A stretch of DNA of 40,742 bases from JAOAHC01 sp964593045 (GTDB taxonomy: Bacteria > Bacillota > Clostridia > TANB77 > CAG-465), in contig CAZQJQ010000008.1 of assembly GCA_964593045.1 (NCBI GenBank), forward strand, positions 1 to 40,742, written 5' to 3'. The stretch's first letter is position 1. Each line of letters begins with the position of its first letter. Both the position numbers and the translations under genes were made by a program. Below, piece by piece: positions 25,550 through 33,098 of this stretch. The notes under the pieces were generated by a model, which saw only the letters and a list, made by a program, of their open reading frames with translations, did no database searches and was not told the DNA's origin.

Positions 25550-27658
25550 CTATCTCACAAGATCATTAGCATCTAATTGTATTACAGTATTTAAATCATT
25601 CAAATATTCATCTACATCTATACCTAATTTAGATATACTACTTATTCCTTTTTCATGATCTTCTAATGTACTGCAATCATCAGCATTTTTCTTCTCTTGT
25701 TGTAATATCTTACTTAATACTTCTACATTATTTTTTTTCTGATTAGCAGTTTTCAATTGTGATAGTGATTCATTGATTTGTTTTAGCATATTTTGTATCC
25801 TTTCACTTGAAAAATATTTTTCAGTTAAATATGTATGTCCTCTAGTACCTGTTCTATTATTTTCAAAATCTGTTATTATGCTAGATAATAATGAAGAATC
25901 ATGTGTTTGCAAATACAATTGAAAATTCTCTTCAATTTTTTCACTTTCAGATATAGCACATCTTTCTCTATTTATTTTTACTATAGGCACACCAAAATCT
26001 TTAGCTGCTTTTAATGATTCTTGCCATTTTCTTTTTTGGTCATCTAATATTTGTTTTACTTCTGGATTATTAATATCTATATTCTCTATATCATCAAATT
26101 CTTCAAAAAACACTATAAAATCTGGATTTTTCTTATAATATTGTCCATTTCCTAAATCTCTACGTTCATATACCAATTCATTATACTCCCCTCTTGTACT
26201 ATTAATAAGTTTTTCTGGAGCTGATAATTTACTATGAAGCTGAGGAGCTATTACATGATATTGACTATCTGATGCCATATCTTTATTTGAGCCACCTAAA
26301 AACATTTCTTCATCAAAATTAGAAAAACCAAGACATATATTAGTTATTTTAGCTGTTGTTAAATTGTTATTTGCAATTAAAGAACAACTATTTGTATGTG
26401 CTATTATTTTTTTACTATTCCAATATGTAAAATAGTTTTCTTGACTTGAAAAATTATTCTGATAAGCTCCTAATGCTGTCATGCATATTTTAAAATTAGT
26501 TCCAGCATCATATACAGGAATTTCATCTTCATTATTTGTTCTAGTTAATTCATTTAGTTGTGTATATGCCTTGTTAAATTCTTTTGCAAATAATTCTTTT
26601 AATTCTCCATTAAATACTGATGTTCTTAAATAATCTATTGATATATCATTTTCTTTTGTATAATTGTCATATATTGCTATTAATTTATCTGGATTATTTT
26701 CATTATAGATTTCAGATAAAGTTAAATACATTAAGCTTTGTCTTTTATTATCTTCCTTTATTTCCACACCAGATAAATCATAATTCCATAACAAATTTTC
26801 AGCTTCATCTAATGTCATACCATAAGTAGTCATTAATATAGATTCTTTAATTTTTTCAATATTTTTATTATCTGATTTTCTTTCATCTTCAACATATTTA
26901 TCACATATTTCTTTTATTATAAAGTTTATATTATTTATATCATCTATACTTTGTATTCTATCTATAATTTCATTAGCTTGTGAAGTATATATTCCTCCTT
27001 TTGTATATAACCATAATATTTTATTAAGTATATCTTCAGTAAGTTCTCCTTCATCTTGTATTTTATCGTACAGATCTTGATTCAATTCTCCATGTTCAGC
27101 CATATTATAAGTTAAATACCAAATTTTAGAAATTTTATCTTCTGTATCTTTATCTACTTTATTATATAATACTTTAAAAATTTCAAGAGTTTTATCATCC
27201 ATTCCTAAAATCTTATCTTGAAGAACACTGCCATATTCTGCTGCTAAAAAATCAATTTGTGATTCTAAAAAGTCGTATTTACTTGATAAGATTATTGGAC
27301 GTAAAGTTTTTGTTATATCTTCATTATTTTGAGCTAATCTTTCAAATTTCTCATTTTGTTCTTTGGAAAATGGATATTCTTCAAATAATTTTTCTGCTAA
27401 TTCAAAATCACATAAATTTTGAGCCAAATATATTTTTTCATCAATACTATCTACCAACGAAAAATATTCTTCAACATTTTCATATTTAATATAACTTTTA
27501 TTATTTGGATCTGTATCAAAATAAGCTAGAATTTCAACACTTTTCTCGTGTTCTCGTATATAATCTTCTATTTCATATATTCTATCATTTGGTTCAACAT
27601 TTTCTAAATTACTTCTAAGCTCATTAATTTTTTCTTGCATTCTTTTTGTTTCATCCAT
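25550..27658 (-). CDS. Large cargo protein of unknown function, 702 aa
   Basis: I do not recognise a named family. Residues 1-370 look all-helical and Glu/Asp/Lys-rich. Residues 385-565 look like a globular catalytic-type domain with conserved-looking blocks: YDAGTNFKICMTALGAY (383-399), HTNSCSLIANNNL (421-433), LGFSNFDEEMFLGGSNKDM (443-461), YNELVYER (492-499), PDFIVFF (512-518) and WQESLKAAKDFGVPIVKI (545-562). Similar blocks occur, as I recall, in uncharacterised Clostridia proteins. The C-terminus is helical again. There is no signal peptide or membrane segment. It is cargo of the element, co-transcribed with the 97-codon gene. An immunity or effector role is possible but unproven. Confidence 0.85.
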   Translation of the reverse strand: MDETKRMQEKINELRSNLENVEPNDRIYEIEDYIREHEKSVEILAYFDTDPNNKSYIKYENVEEYFSLVDSIDEKIYLAQNLCDFELAEKLFEEYPFSKEQNEKFERLAQNNEDITKTLRPIILSSKYDFLESQIDFLAAEYGSVLQDKILGMDDKTLEIFKVLYNKVDKDTEDKISKIWYLTYNMAEHGELNQDLYDKIQDEGELTEDILNKILWLYTKGGIYTSQANEIIDRIQSIDDINNINFIIKEICDKYVEDERKSDNKNIEKIKESILMTTYGMTLDEAENLLWNYDLSGVEIKEDNKRQSLMYLTLSEIYNENNPDKLIAIYDNYTKENDISIDYLRTSVFNGELKELFAKEFNKAYTQLNELTRTNNEDEIPVYDAGTNFKICMTALGAYQNNFSSQENYFTYWNSKKIIAHTNSCSLIANNNLTTAKITNICLGFSNFDEEMFLGGSNKDMASDSQYHVIAPQLHSKLSAPEKLINSTRGEYNELVYERRDLGNGQYYKKNPDFIVFFEEFDDIENIDINNPEVKQILDDQKRKWQESLKAAKDFGVPIVKINRERCAISESEKIEENFQLYLQTHDSSLLSSIITDFENNRTGTRGHTYLTEKYFSSERIQNMLKQINESLSQLKTANQKKNNVEVLSKILQQEKKNADDCSTLEDHEKGISSISKLGIDVDEYLNDLNTVIQLDANDLVR

Positions 27659-27771
27659 TGTATATCTCCTTAATAATTATTTACTATTTTAATTCTTTTG
27701 CCTATTAATTATTGTATAAACGGTGTCAATTTTCGTATAACTTTTTTTATGCTCTTAAACTAATATATTAT

Positions 27772-28593
27772 TTATATAACTATTCTTATTAATCCTTCAA
27801 AATAATTTAATATACTTTCAGTCACATCTTCTATTGGCACTTCTAACCAATTATTATTTGCTGTATTAATTCTTAATTTAAATCTATTATTATTTAAAAT
27901 ACTTGATAATCTTTTACTAATATCTTCTATTGTATGCTCTCTCATGTTCTCATCTTTGAAAATTAGTATATCTATGTACTTTATTAGTTTGTCCTTATCT
28001 ATGTTTTCGTTATTAATTAAATAATAAAAATCAAATATATCTTTAAATCTAGTAGATGTAATACCAAATTTTAATAAAGATTTTAGCTTTTCAACAATAA
28101 TTTGTTCCTTTGAGTTTATAAGTAAACTAACACTTTCATCAATTATACTAAAATCAAAACAATATTCGTCTTGCTCCATATCAAAATATTTATGTACTCC
28201 AATATCTAATTTTGAACTTATAGAATATTTATTTTTGTCAGTCAATTGTATATAAACTCTTTTTCCGTCATAGTCTTGATGATGTAGTGGCTCAATTTTT
28301 CCTGTTATTTTAATTTTTATGCCATCATCTGTATTATTTAATTCCTTTATAAATTCACGAATAGATTTATCTTCTAAAGAATATTTTATAAAATCTATGT
28401 CCATATCTCGAGTTGCACGGCGCATATCTTTAGAGATATTATGCATTACAACTCCGCCTTTTACAGTTATATTTTTACTATATTTGCTATTTCCGATTTT
28501 AAGCAAAACAATATCTTGTGCAACTTTGGGAATTGCATCATCTTCAGAATAACCTGCTTGTATGTATTTATTAACAGCTTCATATATATCCAT
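27772..28593 (-). CDS. abiEii: AbiEii/AbiGii-type nucleotidyltransferase toxin
   Basis: This is the toxin of a type IV toxin-antitoxin pair and belongs to the DUF1814 nucleotidyltransferase-like group. Such toxins use NTPs to modify targets (tRNA in MenT relatives) and can cause abortive phage infection. The 273 residues show KGGVVMHNIS (45-54) with RATRDMDIDF (59-68), the nucleotidyltransferase motif with its acidic pair. They also show SSKLDIGVHKYF and the helical EKLKSLLKFGITSTRFKDIFDFYYL, the C-terminal motif of the family. Its ATG overlaps the antitoxin stop codon by one base (TAATG), so the two are translationally coupled. Ends of both proteins look intact. Confidence 0.9.
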   Translation of the reverse strand: MDIYEAVNKYIQAGYSEDDAIPKVAQDIVLLKIGNSKYSKNITVKGGVVMHNISKDMRRATRDMDIDFIKYSLEDKSIREFIKELNNTDDGIKIKITGKIEPLHHQDYDGKRVYIQLTDKNKYSISSKLDIGVHKYFDMEQDEYCFDFSIIDESVSLLINSKEQIIVEKLKSLLKFGITSTRFKDIFDFYYLINNENIDKDKLIKYIDILIFKDENMREHTIEDISKRLSSILNNNRFKLRINTANNNWLEVPIEDVTESILNYFEGLIRIVI

Positions 28594-29135
28594 TAAAACA
28601 CCTCGTCTTGAATTATTTCAAAAATTTTATCGCTATTTACAAAATATTGTAAATATTCTTCTATCTTTTGTGTATCTAATGAATTTACTTGTTTTCTGTA
28701 ATTTGAAATTATTTCTTTATATAAATCATATCCTATTTGATTTTTATTTCTTGCTAAATCAATTAGCATTCTTTCTTTATCATAAATGTTTATTGTTATT
28801 CCTTCATACTCAATTTGAGTTTTTCCTAAATTGTATAATTCATCTTTCATACGAACTTGTTGTATTTTATCTGAATGGATAGTAGTAGCATTTCTATTTG
28901 TTGCTAAATACATTTTATTAGGAATAACATCTGTCAAATTATGATAATAATAAGCAGAATATGAGGTAAAAATACCATAAGAATACTTTTTCATTATAAC
29001 TTCTAAATAATGAACATTTGGAACATCTGAATATATTCCTTTTTCTATTTTAAAAATCTCTTTATTTTTTAATGCTTTTCTTATTTGATATGTACTTTTA
29101 TATTTATCTTTTAATTCATTATGGTTATATAACAT
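28593..29135 (-). CDS. abiEi: AbiEi-type antitoxin and transcriptional repressor
   Basis: The 180 residues start at the ATG at 29135, eight bases after GGAGG; an upstream ATG at 29150 overlaps that site. The N-terminal winged-helix region (STYQIRKALKNKEIFKIEKGIYSD) and the AbiEi core follow: GIFTSYSAYYYHNLTDVIPNKMYLAT, VRMKDELYNLGKTQIEYEGITINIYDKERMLIDLARNKNQIG. Known AbiEi proteins neutralize the toxin and bind inverted repeats in their own promoter. A perfect inverted repeat covers the promoter here. Confidence 0.9.
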   Translation of the reverse strand: MLYNHNELKDKYKSTYQIRKALKNKEIFKIEKGIYSDVPNVHYLEVIMKKYSYGIFTSYSAYYYHNLTDVIPNKMYLATNRNATTIHSDKIQQVRMKDELYNLGKTQIEYEGITINIYDKERMLIDLARNKNQIGYDLYKEIISNYRKQVNSLDTQKIEEYLQYFVNSDKIFEIIQDEVF

Positions 29136-29154
29136 ATTTTTTTCCTCCATAAAT

Positions 29155-29207
29155 ATTTTAACCTAATTACCACCATAAGTCAATAGTTGTGATGGTAATT
29201 AGGTTAA
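29155..29207 (-). promoter_or_regulatory. abiE promoter inside a 15-bp inverted repeat (operator)
   Basis: On the minus strand TTGACT (29178-29183), exactly 17 bp and TAAAAT (29155-29160) form a promoter for abiEi-abiEii. Perfect 15-bp arms TTAACCTAATTACCA (29158-29172) and the complement (29193-29207) flank the -35 box and reach the -10 box. This fits an AbiEi autoregulatory operator. It may also double as a terminator for the gene ending at 29213. Confidence 0.78.
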
Positions 29208-29212
29208 TTTTT

Positions 29213-30328
29213 TTATTTGTTTTCATCTAGCCAATTACATAATTCATCAGCTGTAATTTTATTTTCTCTATATAATTTTAATTGTTTTCTTGCTTTATCT
29301 TTCCATGAATTAAATTCCATTCTCATTATAGGCTTTGCTACTTCACTTGCACGATATACTTTTGTCATTCTTCTTTGATATTCTCTTTTATATGCAAGTT
29401 CTGCTGTATCTTCTACAATTTTTATATCATAAGCTTTTCTTGAAGCATAAGATTTGCAAGTAGGACTTCCGNNNNNNNNNNCGTCTTGATTTGGAAGTTC
29501 GCAATAAATTTCTTTTCCAGAATATTGTAAATAATATCTTCCACAATTTTGACATACACTTATATTTCTTTTTGTATTTTGAATTAAATCATTTAATGCA
29601 ATATATGCAAGAGCTAGGAATGATGTACTTTCGTAAACATATACCACAACGTCTCTTGTTTTTTTGTTTGCTATATCTAAAGCTAATTTTTCAAGCTCTT
29701 TATTATTCATTACTGAAGGTAATTCTTTATCTAAGCTTCTTACTATTCCTAATTGTATACGAGAATAAAATTGACCAACCAAATTAACTGCTGAAGAATA
29801 TGCCATAAATTTAGAATATTTATCTATATTCTTTGTACTTTTATGCTCGTGTAAATCGAAAACAAAATCAACCGTTTTTCTTAAGTCTTCTTGGTATTTT
29901 ATATAATCTATGCCTACAAGTTCAAATGCTTTATAATAAAAATCTAAAAATTTTTTTGTTGATACATATCTAGTAGAATACTCAATTGGATATTTTCTTT
30001 TAATATCATCCAAACTTCCAATTCCTTCAATTCCATAATATACAAAAAATGTATTGTATGCACTTTCTGCATTTGAAAAATCTGCATTTAAGAATGAAAG
30101 TAAGAATGTGCCATAACTTTGATTGCACATTAATTTCATCATTTTGTCGTTTTTATCTTTTTTATTTAAATCTAATACTACATGTTTTGAAAATGCATTA
30201 TCTTCTTCTGCTAATTCAATTTTAGATTTATGTAGTAATAGTGTTGTATTATAGTTTTCTACATCTCCAACGGGATCAAAAATCATTGAAATACTATCTT
30301 TTGGAACAACCATATTAAGTAAATTCAT
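29213..30328 (-). CDS. Zinc-finger protein, DUF6076-like (contains assembly gap)
   Basis: The start is the ATG at 30328 with AGGAAG upstream. The product of about 371 codons (as assembled) is mostly helical. It has a C-terminal cysteine cluster ISVCQNCGRYYLQYSGKEIYC and, after the N gap, PTCKSYASRKAYD. A basic helical region follows (YKREYQRRMTKVYRASE). This resembles the DUF6076 proteins found on Clostridia mobile elements; the function is unknown. If the two gap flanks are joined through their shared CG, the protein reads CELPNQDGSPTCKSY in frame, so the gene is probably intact. It is expressed from a promoter divergent from that of xis-int. Confidence 0.72.
   Translation of the reverse strand: MNLLNMVVPKDSISMIFDPVGDVENYNTTLLLHKSKIELAEEDNAFSKHVVLDLNKKDKNDKMMKLMCNQSYGTFLLSFLNADFSNAESAYNTFFVYYGIEGIGSLDDIKRKYPIEYSTRYVSTKKFLDFYYKAFELVGIDYIKYQEDLRKTVDFVFDLHEHKSTKNIDKYSKFMAYSSAVNLVGQFYSRIQLGIVRSLDKELPSVMNNKELEKLALDIANKKTRDVVVYVYESTSFLALAYIALNDLIQNTKRNISVCQNCGRYYLQYSGKEIYCELPNQDXXXXGSPTCKSYASRKAYDIKIVEDTAELAYKREYQRRMTKVYRASEVAKPIMRMEFNSWKDKARKQLKLYRENKITADELCNWLDENK
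29472..29481. other. 10-N assembly gap inside the DUF6076-like gene
   Basis: The left flank ends in CTTCCG and the right flank begins CGTCTTG. Overlapping the shared CG restores an uninterrupted, sensible reading frame. The gap is therefore probably a scaffolding artefact with little or no missing sequence. Confidence 0.75.
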
Positions 30329-30347
30329 AAATATCACTTCCTATTCT

Positions 30348-30467
30348 GTGAGAAAAATAAAAATATATTTGAAAATCTGTTGACATTTAACAAATATCGA
30401 TATATAATGTGAGTAACTTAAAAGATATACTTGTTTTTCTCACGTTTATTATAAACTTTTTACTCAC
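30348..30467. repeat. Four GTGAG elements around divergent promoters
   Basis: GTGAGAAAAA-like or GTGAGTAA-like sites occur at 30348-30352 and 30409-30413 on the plus strand, and at 30439-30443 and 30463-30467 on the minus strand. One abuts the -10 box of the xis promoter and one sits in the spacer of the opposing promoter. Together they suggest a shared regulator. Confidence 0.55.
30380..30408 (+). promoter_or_regulatory. Perfect-consensus promoter of xis-int
   Basis: TTGACA (30380-30385), 17 bp and TATAAT (30403-30408) read toward xis. The leader would be about 315 bases long and includes the structured block at 30572-30668. Confidence 0.82.
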
Positions 30468-30476
30468 GATAGTCAA
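30448..30476 (-). promoter_or_regulatory. Promoter of the DUF6076-like gene
   Basis: On the minus strand TTGACT (30471-30476), 17 bp and TATAAT (30448-30453) are seen. It overlaps the xis leader and faces the xis promoter, so the two transcripts overlap. Confidence 0.78.
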
Positions 30477-30571
30477 GAGAATTACAGAAATCTTTTGAAC
30501 ATTTACAAATATGTTCTAGATTTATGGAACATCATATAATATTTTACTACATTTAATGAAACTTTTACCTA

Positions 30572-30668
30572 GTCACAGCTTGAGCGTTGAAATCAGAGTA
30601 ATCGACTGATGAGCCGTCGCACGCAATGAAGGTAACTCGGCAATTAGCGGAGTGGTGAAATTCCAATG
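30572..30668 (+). ncRNA. Candidate structured RNA in the xis-int leader
   Basis: About 90 bases with near 50% G+C stand out in surroundings of under 30%. Local pairings include ATCAG/CTGAT (around 30592-30611) and GCCG/CGGC (around 30613 and 30639). No ORF or ribosome site fits it. It could be a cis-acting RNA controlling xis-int, an antisense target, or a protein-binding DNA region. I do not recognise it as a named RNA family. Confidence 0.45.
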
Positions 30669-30729
30669 AACGATAAAGTATCTATCTTTTAGGTATTAAT
30701 TACTATACTAAACGAAAGGAGTCCTGCTT

Positions 30730-30918
30730 ATGAAAACACTTAATGGAACTGTATTTTTAGAAACAAAAGATATTAGACAAGCACTAAAGATAGGTAATCA
30801 AACTTGTTTAGAGCTATTCCATAAAAAAGATTTTCCAGCTAAAAAAATTGGCAAGTCTTGGCTTGTTATGGAAGAATCTTTTAAGGAGTATTTTAAAAAT
30901 GTACAAACAATTGAATAA
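30730..30918 (+). CDS. xis: Excisionase-like helix-turn-helix protein
   Basis: The 62 residues have the shape of MerR/AlpA-like excisionases: FLETKDIRQALKIGNQTCLELFHKKDFPAKKIGKSWLVMEESFKEYF. There is a helix-turn-helix followed by a wing with the K.IGKSW signature. Such proteins bend att DNA and direct the integrase toward excision. The ATG follows GAAAGGAG at an ideal distance. It lies directly upstream of the integrase on the same strand, the usual pairing. Confidence 0.88.
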   Translation: MKTLNGTVFLETKDIRQALKIGNQTCLELFHKKDFPAKKIGKSWLVMEESFKEYFKNVQTIE

Positions 30919-31091
30919 AAAAAGAAGATTTAAATATGGAGCATTTAAACCTTCAAAAGAAACTTTTTATATTTGAATAAAATTACAAGGAAGACCCTTG
31001 CTATATGTTTCTTAATCTATTATAATTATAACATAAAATCTTAATATAGCAATAGTTTTCCTTTAATTTTATCATAGAAAGGATTTTTAAA

Positions 31092-32459
31092 ATGAGTAAA
31101 ATTAATGGAATAACTTATGGAACATACCCTTCTATCAGACCTAAAAAGAATGTTGATAAAGGTGTATGTGAAAATTGCAATATATGTAAAAGCAAACCTT
31201 ATCAATTAGCAAATAGTTTAGAAAGAATGCATATTTGTAAAAATAGTGGATGTAATTTATTTTATTTTTCCCAAACAAGTAAGGCTACAGTGGCTTTAGG
31301 TAGAGATACTATAACGGGAAAAGAATTAAAAAAGACATTTGTTGCAGATACTGAAGAAGAAGCCTTAAGTTTAGCATTGGAAGCAAAGCTTAATATTGAT
31401 AAAAATGGTGGACCGAGAATAATTAATAAAACAAATTTATCTATTATTGATATAGCTACACCACTTTATATGGAAGATTACAAACTTCACAAGATAAATG
31501 CTAACACTCATAGCAAAAATACTACAAATTTGAAAATGCTTGAAAAGGAAACTTTTACTACAAAACCTATTAACAAAGTTAGTAGAATGGAAATTATTGA
31601 CTATTTAAACGAGCTTGCTGAATACTCTCCAACTACGATTAAAGAAAGGTTTAGAATTATTAAAAGAGCTTTCGACTATGCTTATAGTCAAAATATGATT
31701 AAAGATAATTTTATGAGTGGCTATAATGCTATTGAAAAACCTAGAACAAAGGTAACTAAAGTTGTCCCAAATGTTATTGCACTTACACTAGATAAAGAAA
31801 GACAACTTGTAGATTATCTTGAAACTACACCTATCTATAAATGTAAGCATAAAAATTTATTTTTATTATTGCTTACAACTGGTATGAGAATTGGAGAAGC
31901 TTTATCTTTGGATTATAAAAAAGATATTGATTTAGAAAATAAAACAATAACTATTTCTAAAACAATTACCAAAGATGAAGATGGTAAAGATTGTATTGGA
32001 TTAGATACAAAAACACCAACAGGTAGAAGAACTATTCATTTAAGCGATATTGCTTTAAAATATCTTAATGAATGTTTAGCTCATGTAAAAAAGAATAAGT
32101 TTAATTTACTATTCTACAACCCAGAAAACACTACTGGAGGATTTTATGCAGAAGGCACAATAAATTCTGCTATAAAGAGAATAGCATTCAAATTAGACAT
32201 CTATTTGTATGTAGATCTTGATGGAAAAACAAAAACTCAAGTTCATACTCATATGCTTAGAGGAACGTTTGCAACAAGATGTGCTGAAGCTAAAATGCCA
32301 CCAATTGTTTTACAAAAGATATTAGGTCATGCAGACATTCAGATAACAAATAAATATTATATTGATGTTGACCGCCATTTTATTGATTCAGAGAATGAAA
32401 ACTTTGTTAATTATATGAAAGAACATAATTTATTTAACGAATATTATTTAAAAGCTTAA
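31092..32459 (+). CDS. int: Tyrosine recombinase (integrase)
   Basis: It inserts and excises the element at tRNA-Pro. The 455 residues carry Arg266 (TTGMRIGEA), a probable Lys307 (DTKTPTGRR), His387 and Arg390 (HMLR), His413 (LGHAD) and the nucleophile Tyr at 422 or 423 (NKYYIDVD). The SAM-like core-binding domain spans about 117-215. The N-terminus has five cysteines (26, 29, 32, 49, 54) in a CxxCxxC...CxxxxC pattern that suggests a zinc-binding arm domain. The stop lies about 60 bases before the right-end repeats. Confidence 0.95.
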   Translation: MSKINGITYGTYPSIRPKKNVDKGVCENCNICKSKPYQLANSLERMHICKNSGCNLFYFSQTSKATVALGRDTITGKELKKTFVADTEEEALSLALEAKLNIDKNGGPRIINKTNLSIIDIATPLYMEDYKLHKINANTHSKNTTNLKMLEKETFTTKPINKVSRMEIIDYLNELAEYSPTTIKERFRIIKRAFDYAYSQNMIKDNFMSGYNAIEKPRTKVTKVVPNVIALTLDKERQLVDYLETTPIYKCKHKNLFLLLLTTGMRIGEALSLDYKKDIDLENKTITISKTITKDEDGKDCIGLDTKTPTGRRTIHLSDIALKYLNECLAHVKKNKFNLLFYNPENTTGGFYAEGTINSAIKRIAFKLDIYLYVDLDGKTKTQVHTHMLRGTFATRCAEAKMPPIVLQKILGHADIQITNKYYIDVDRHFIDSENENFVNYMKEHNLFNEYYLKA

Positions 32460-32520
32460 AACAAAAGATAACATTGCAAGAGAATTTGTTGGAATTTCAA
32501 TGTTTATAAAGTGATTGTTA

Positions 32521-32541
32521 TTCCGCAAATTCGCTCCGCAA
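32521..32541 (+). repeat. TTCCGCAA repeats at right end
   Basis: TTCCGCAA (32521-32528) and CTCCGCAA (32534-32541) lie between the int stop and the right junction. They mirror the cluster at the left end. Confidence 0.7.
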
Positions 32542-32602
32542 TTAAAAAATGAATAGGAAAAATGTTGATAATTAGAGGAATATAGCATTTTTAGTAATGT
32601 TT

Positions 32603-32615
32603 TCACCTCGACCAT
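32603..32615 (+). repeat. attR: copy of the tRNA-Pro acceptor strand
   Basis: TCACCTCGACCAT differs from the tRNA 3' end at two positions. CACCTCG still pairs fully with the tRNA 5' strand CGGGGTG, with the G-U pair moved by one position. This fits a genuine former tRNA-Pro 3' end. Confidence 0.72.
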
Positions 32616-32647
32616 AAAAAGCAAGTCTTTACGATTTGCTTTTTTTA
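32616..32647 (+). terminator. Displaced tRNA-Pro terminator
   Basis: A stem AAAGCAAGTC/GATTTGCTTT with a 5-base loop is followed by a run of Ts, starting immediately after the CCAT of attR. It is probably the original terminator of tRNA-Pro, pushed away by the insertion. Confidence 0.78.
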
Positions 32648-32951
32648 TTTTTACTTCTATTACATCATTCTCTATTTTCTCCCTTCTTCATAAAATATAT
32701 CTAAACTTATTGCATTATATTGCATTATATTACTTTTACATTGTTTTTTAATTAGTTTTTAAAAACAAATAGAAAATAAGTAATACTTTTTATTTTACCG
32801 ACAATTACAAACTTATACTATTTATTACAATTACTATATATTCAATTTACTTTCCCTTATATATATGATAAAATAATAAATATAATCCAAAGCACAATAT
32901 CTCAATTATTCTTAAGTTTTAATATATTTTTGCAATAAAATGAAACTCTTA

Positions 32952-33060
32952 AACTATTAAAAGCTCATAGAATAGATTATATAAATAGTAATATTAGTTA
33001 CTATAATGAAAAATTAGTTGGATTAAAAAAAGGTCTAAAAAAATTCAAAGAAAGTATGTA
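32952..33060 (+). pseudogene. Possible C-terminal gene fragment
   Basis: An open stretch encodes LLKAHRIDYINSNISYYNEK and then a Lys-rich end (KKGLKKFKESM) before a stop at about 33060. The residues resemble the C-terminal helix of small regulators such as MerR proteins, but nothing upstream is open. The rest of 32648-33098 is AT-rich, with a short TTGCATTATA tandem near 32711, and shows no other gene. Confidence 0.3.
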
Positions 33061-33098
33061 AGTAAAAAATTATGCCGTTAATATGTAAGGAGGTCATA

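Larger units (their letters stand above)
22092..32615 (+). mobile_element. Integrative mobilizable element in tRNA-Pro
   Basis: The 10.5-kb segment is bounded by the tRNA-Pro 3' end and an imperfect copy of it at 32603-32615. It contains a RepA_N initiator-like protein, TnpV, oriT, a MobV relaxase, cargo, an excisionase-like protein and a tyrosine integrase. TTCCGCAA repeats sit near both ends. There is no type IV secretion gene, coupling protein or conjugation ATPase, so it would be mobilized by a helper. The genes for replication and transfer read plus and the cargo reads minus, a modular layout common in such elements. Confidence 0.88.

Noticed and set aside
27659..27771. TTGACA box upstream of the 702-codon gene as its promoter
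   Set aside because: No acceptable -10 box lies at 16-18 bp; the only TACAAT is much too close, so I do not annotate a promoter.
32700..32735. Tandem TTGCATTATA repeats as an origin or regulatory array
   Set aside because: Only about two copies in very AT-rich sequence; not distinguishable from background.
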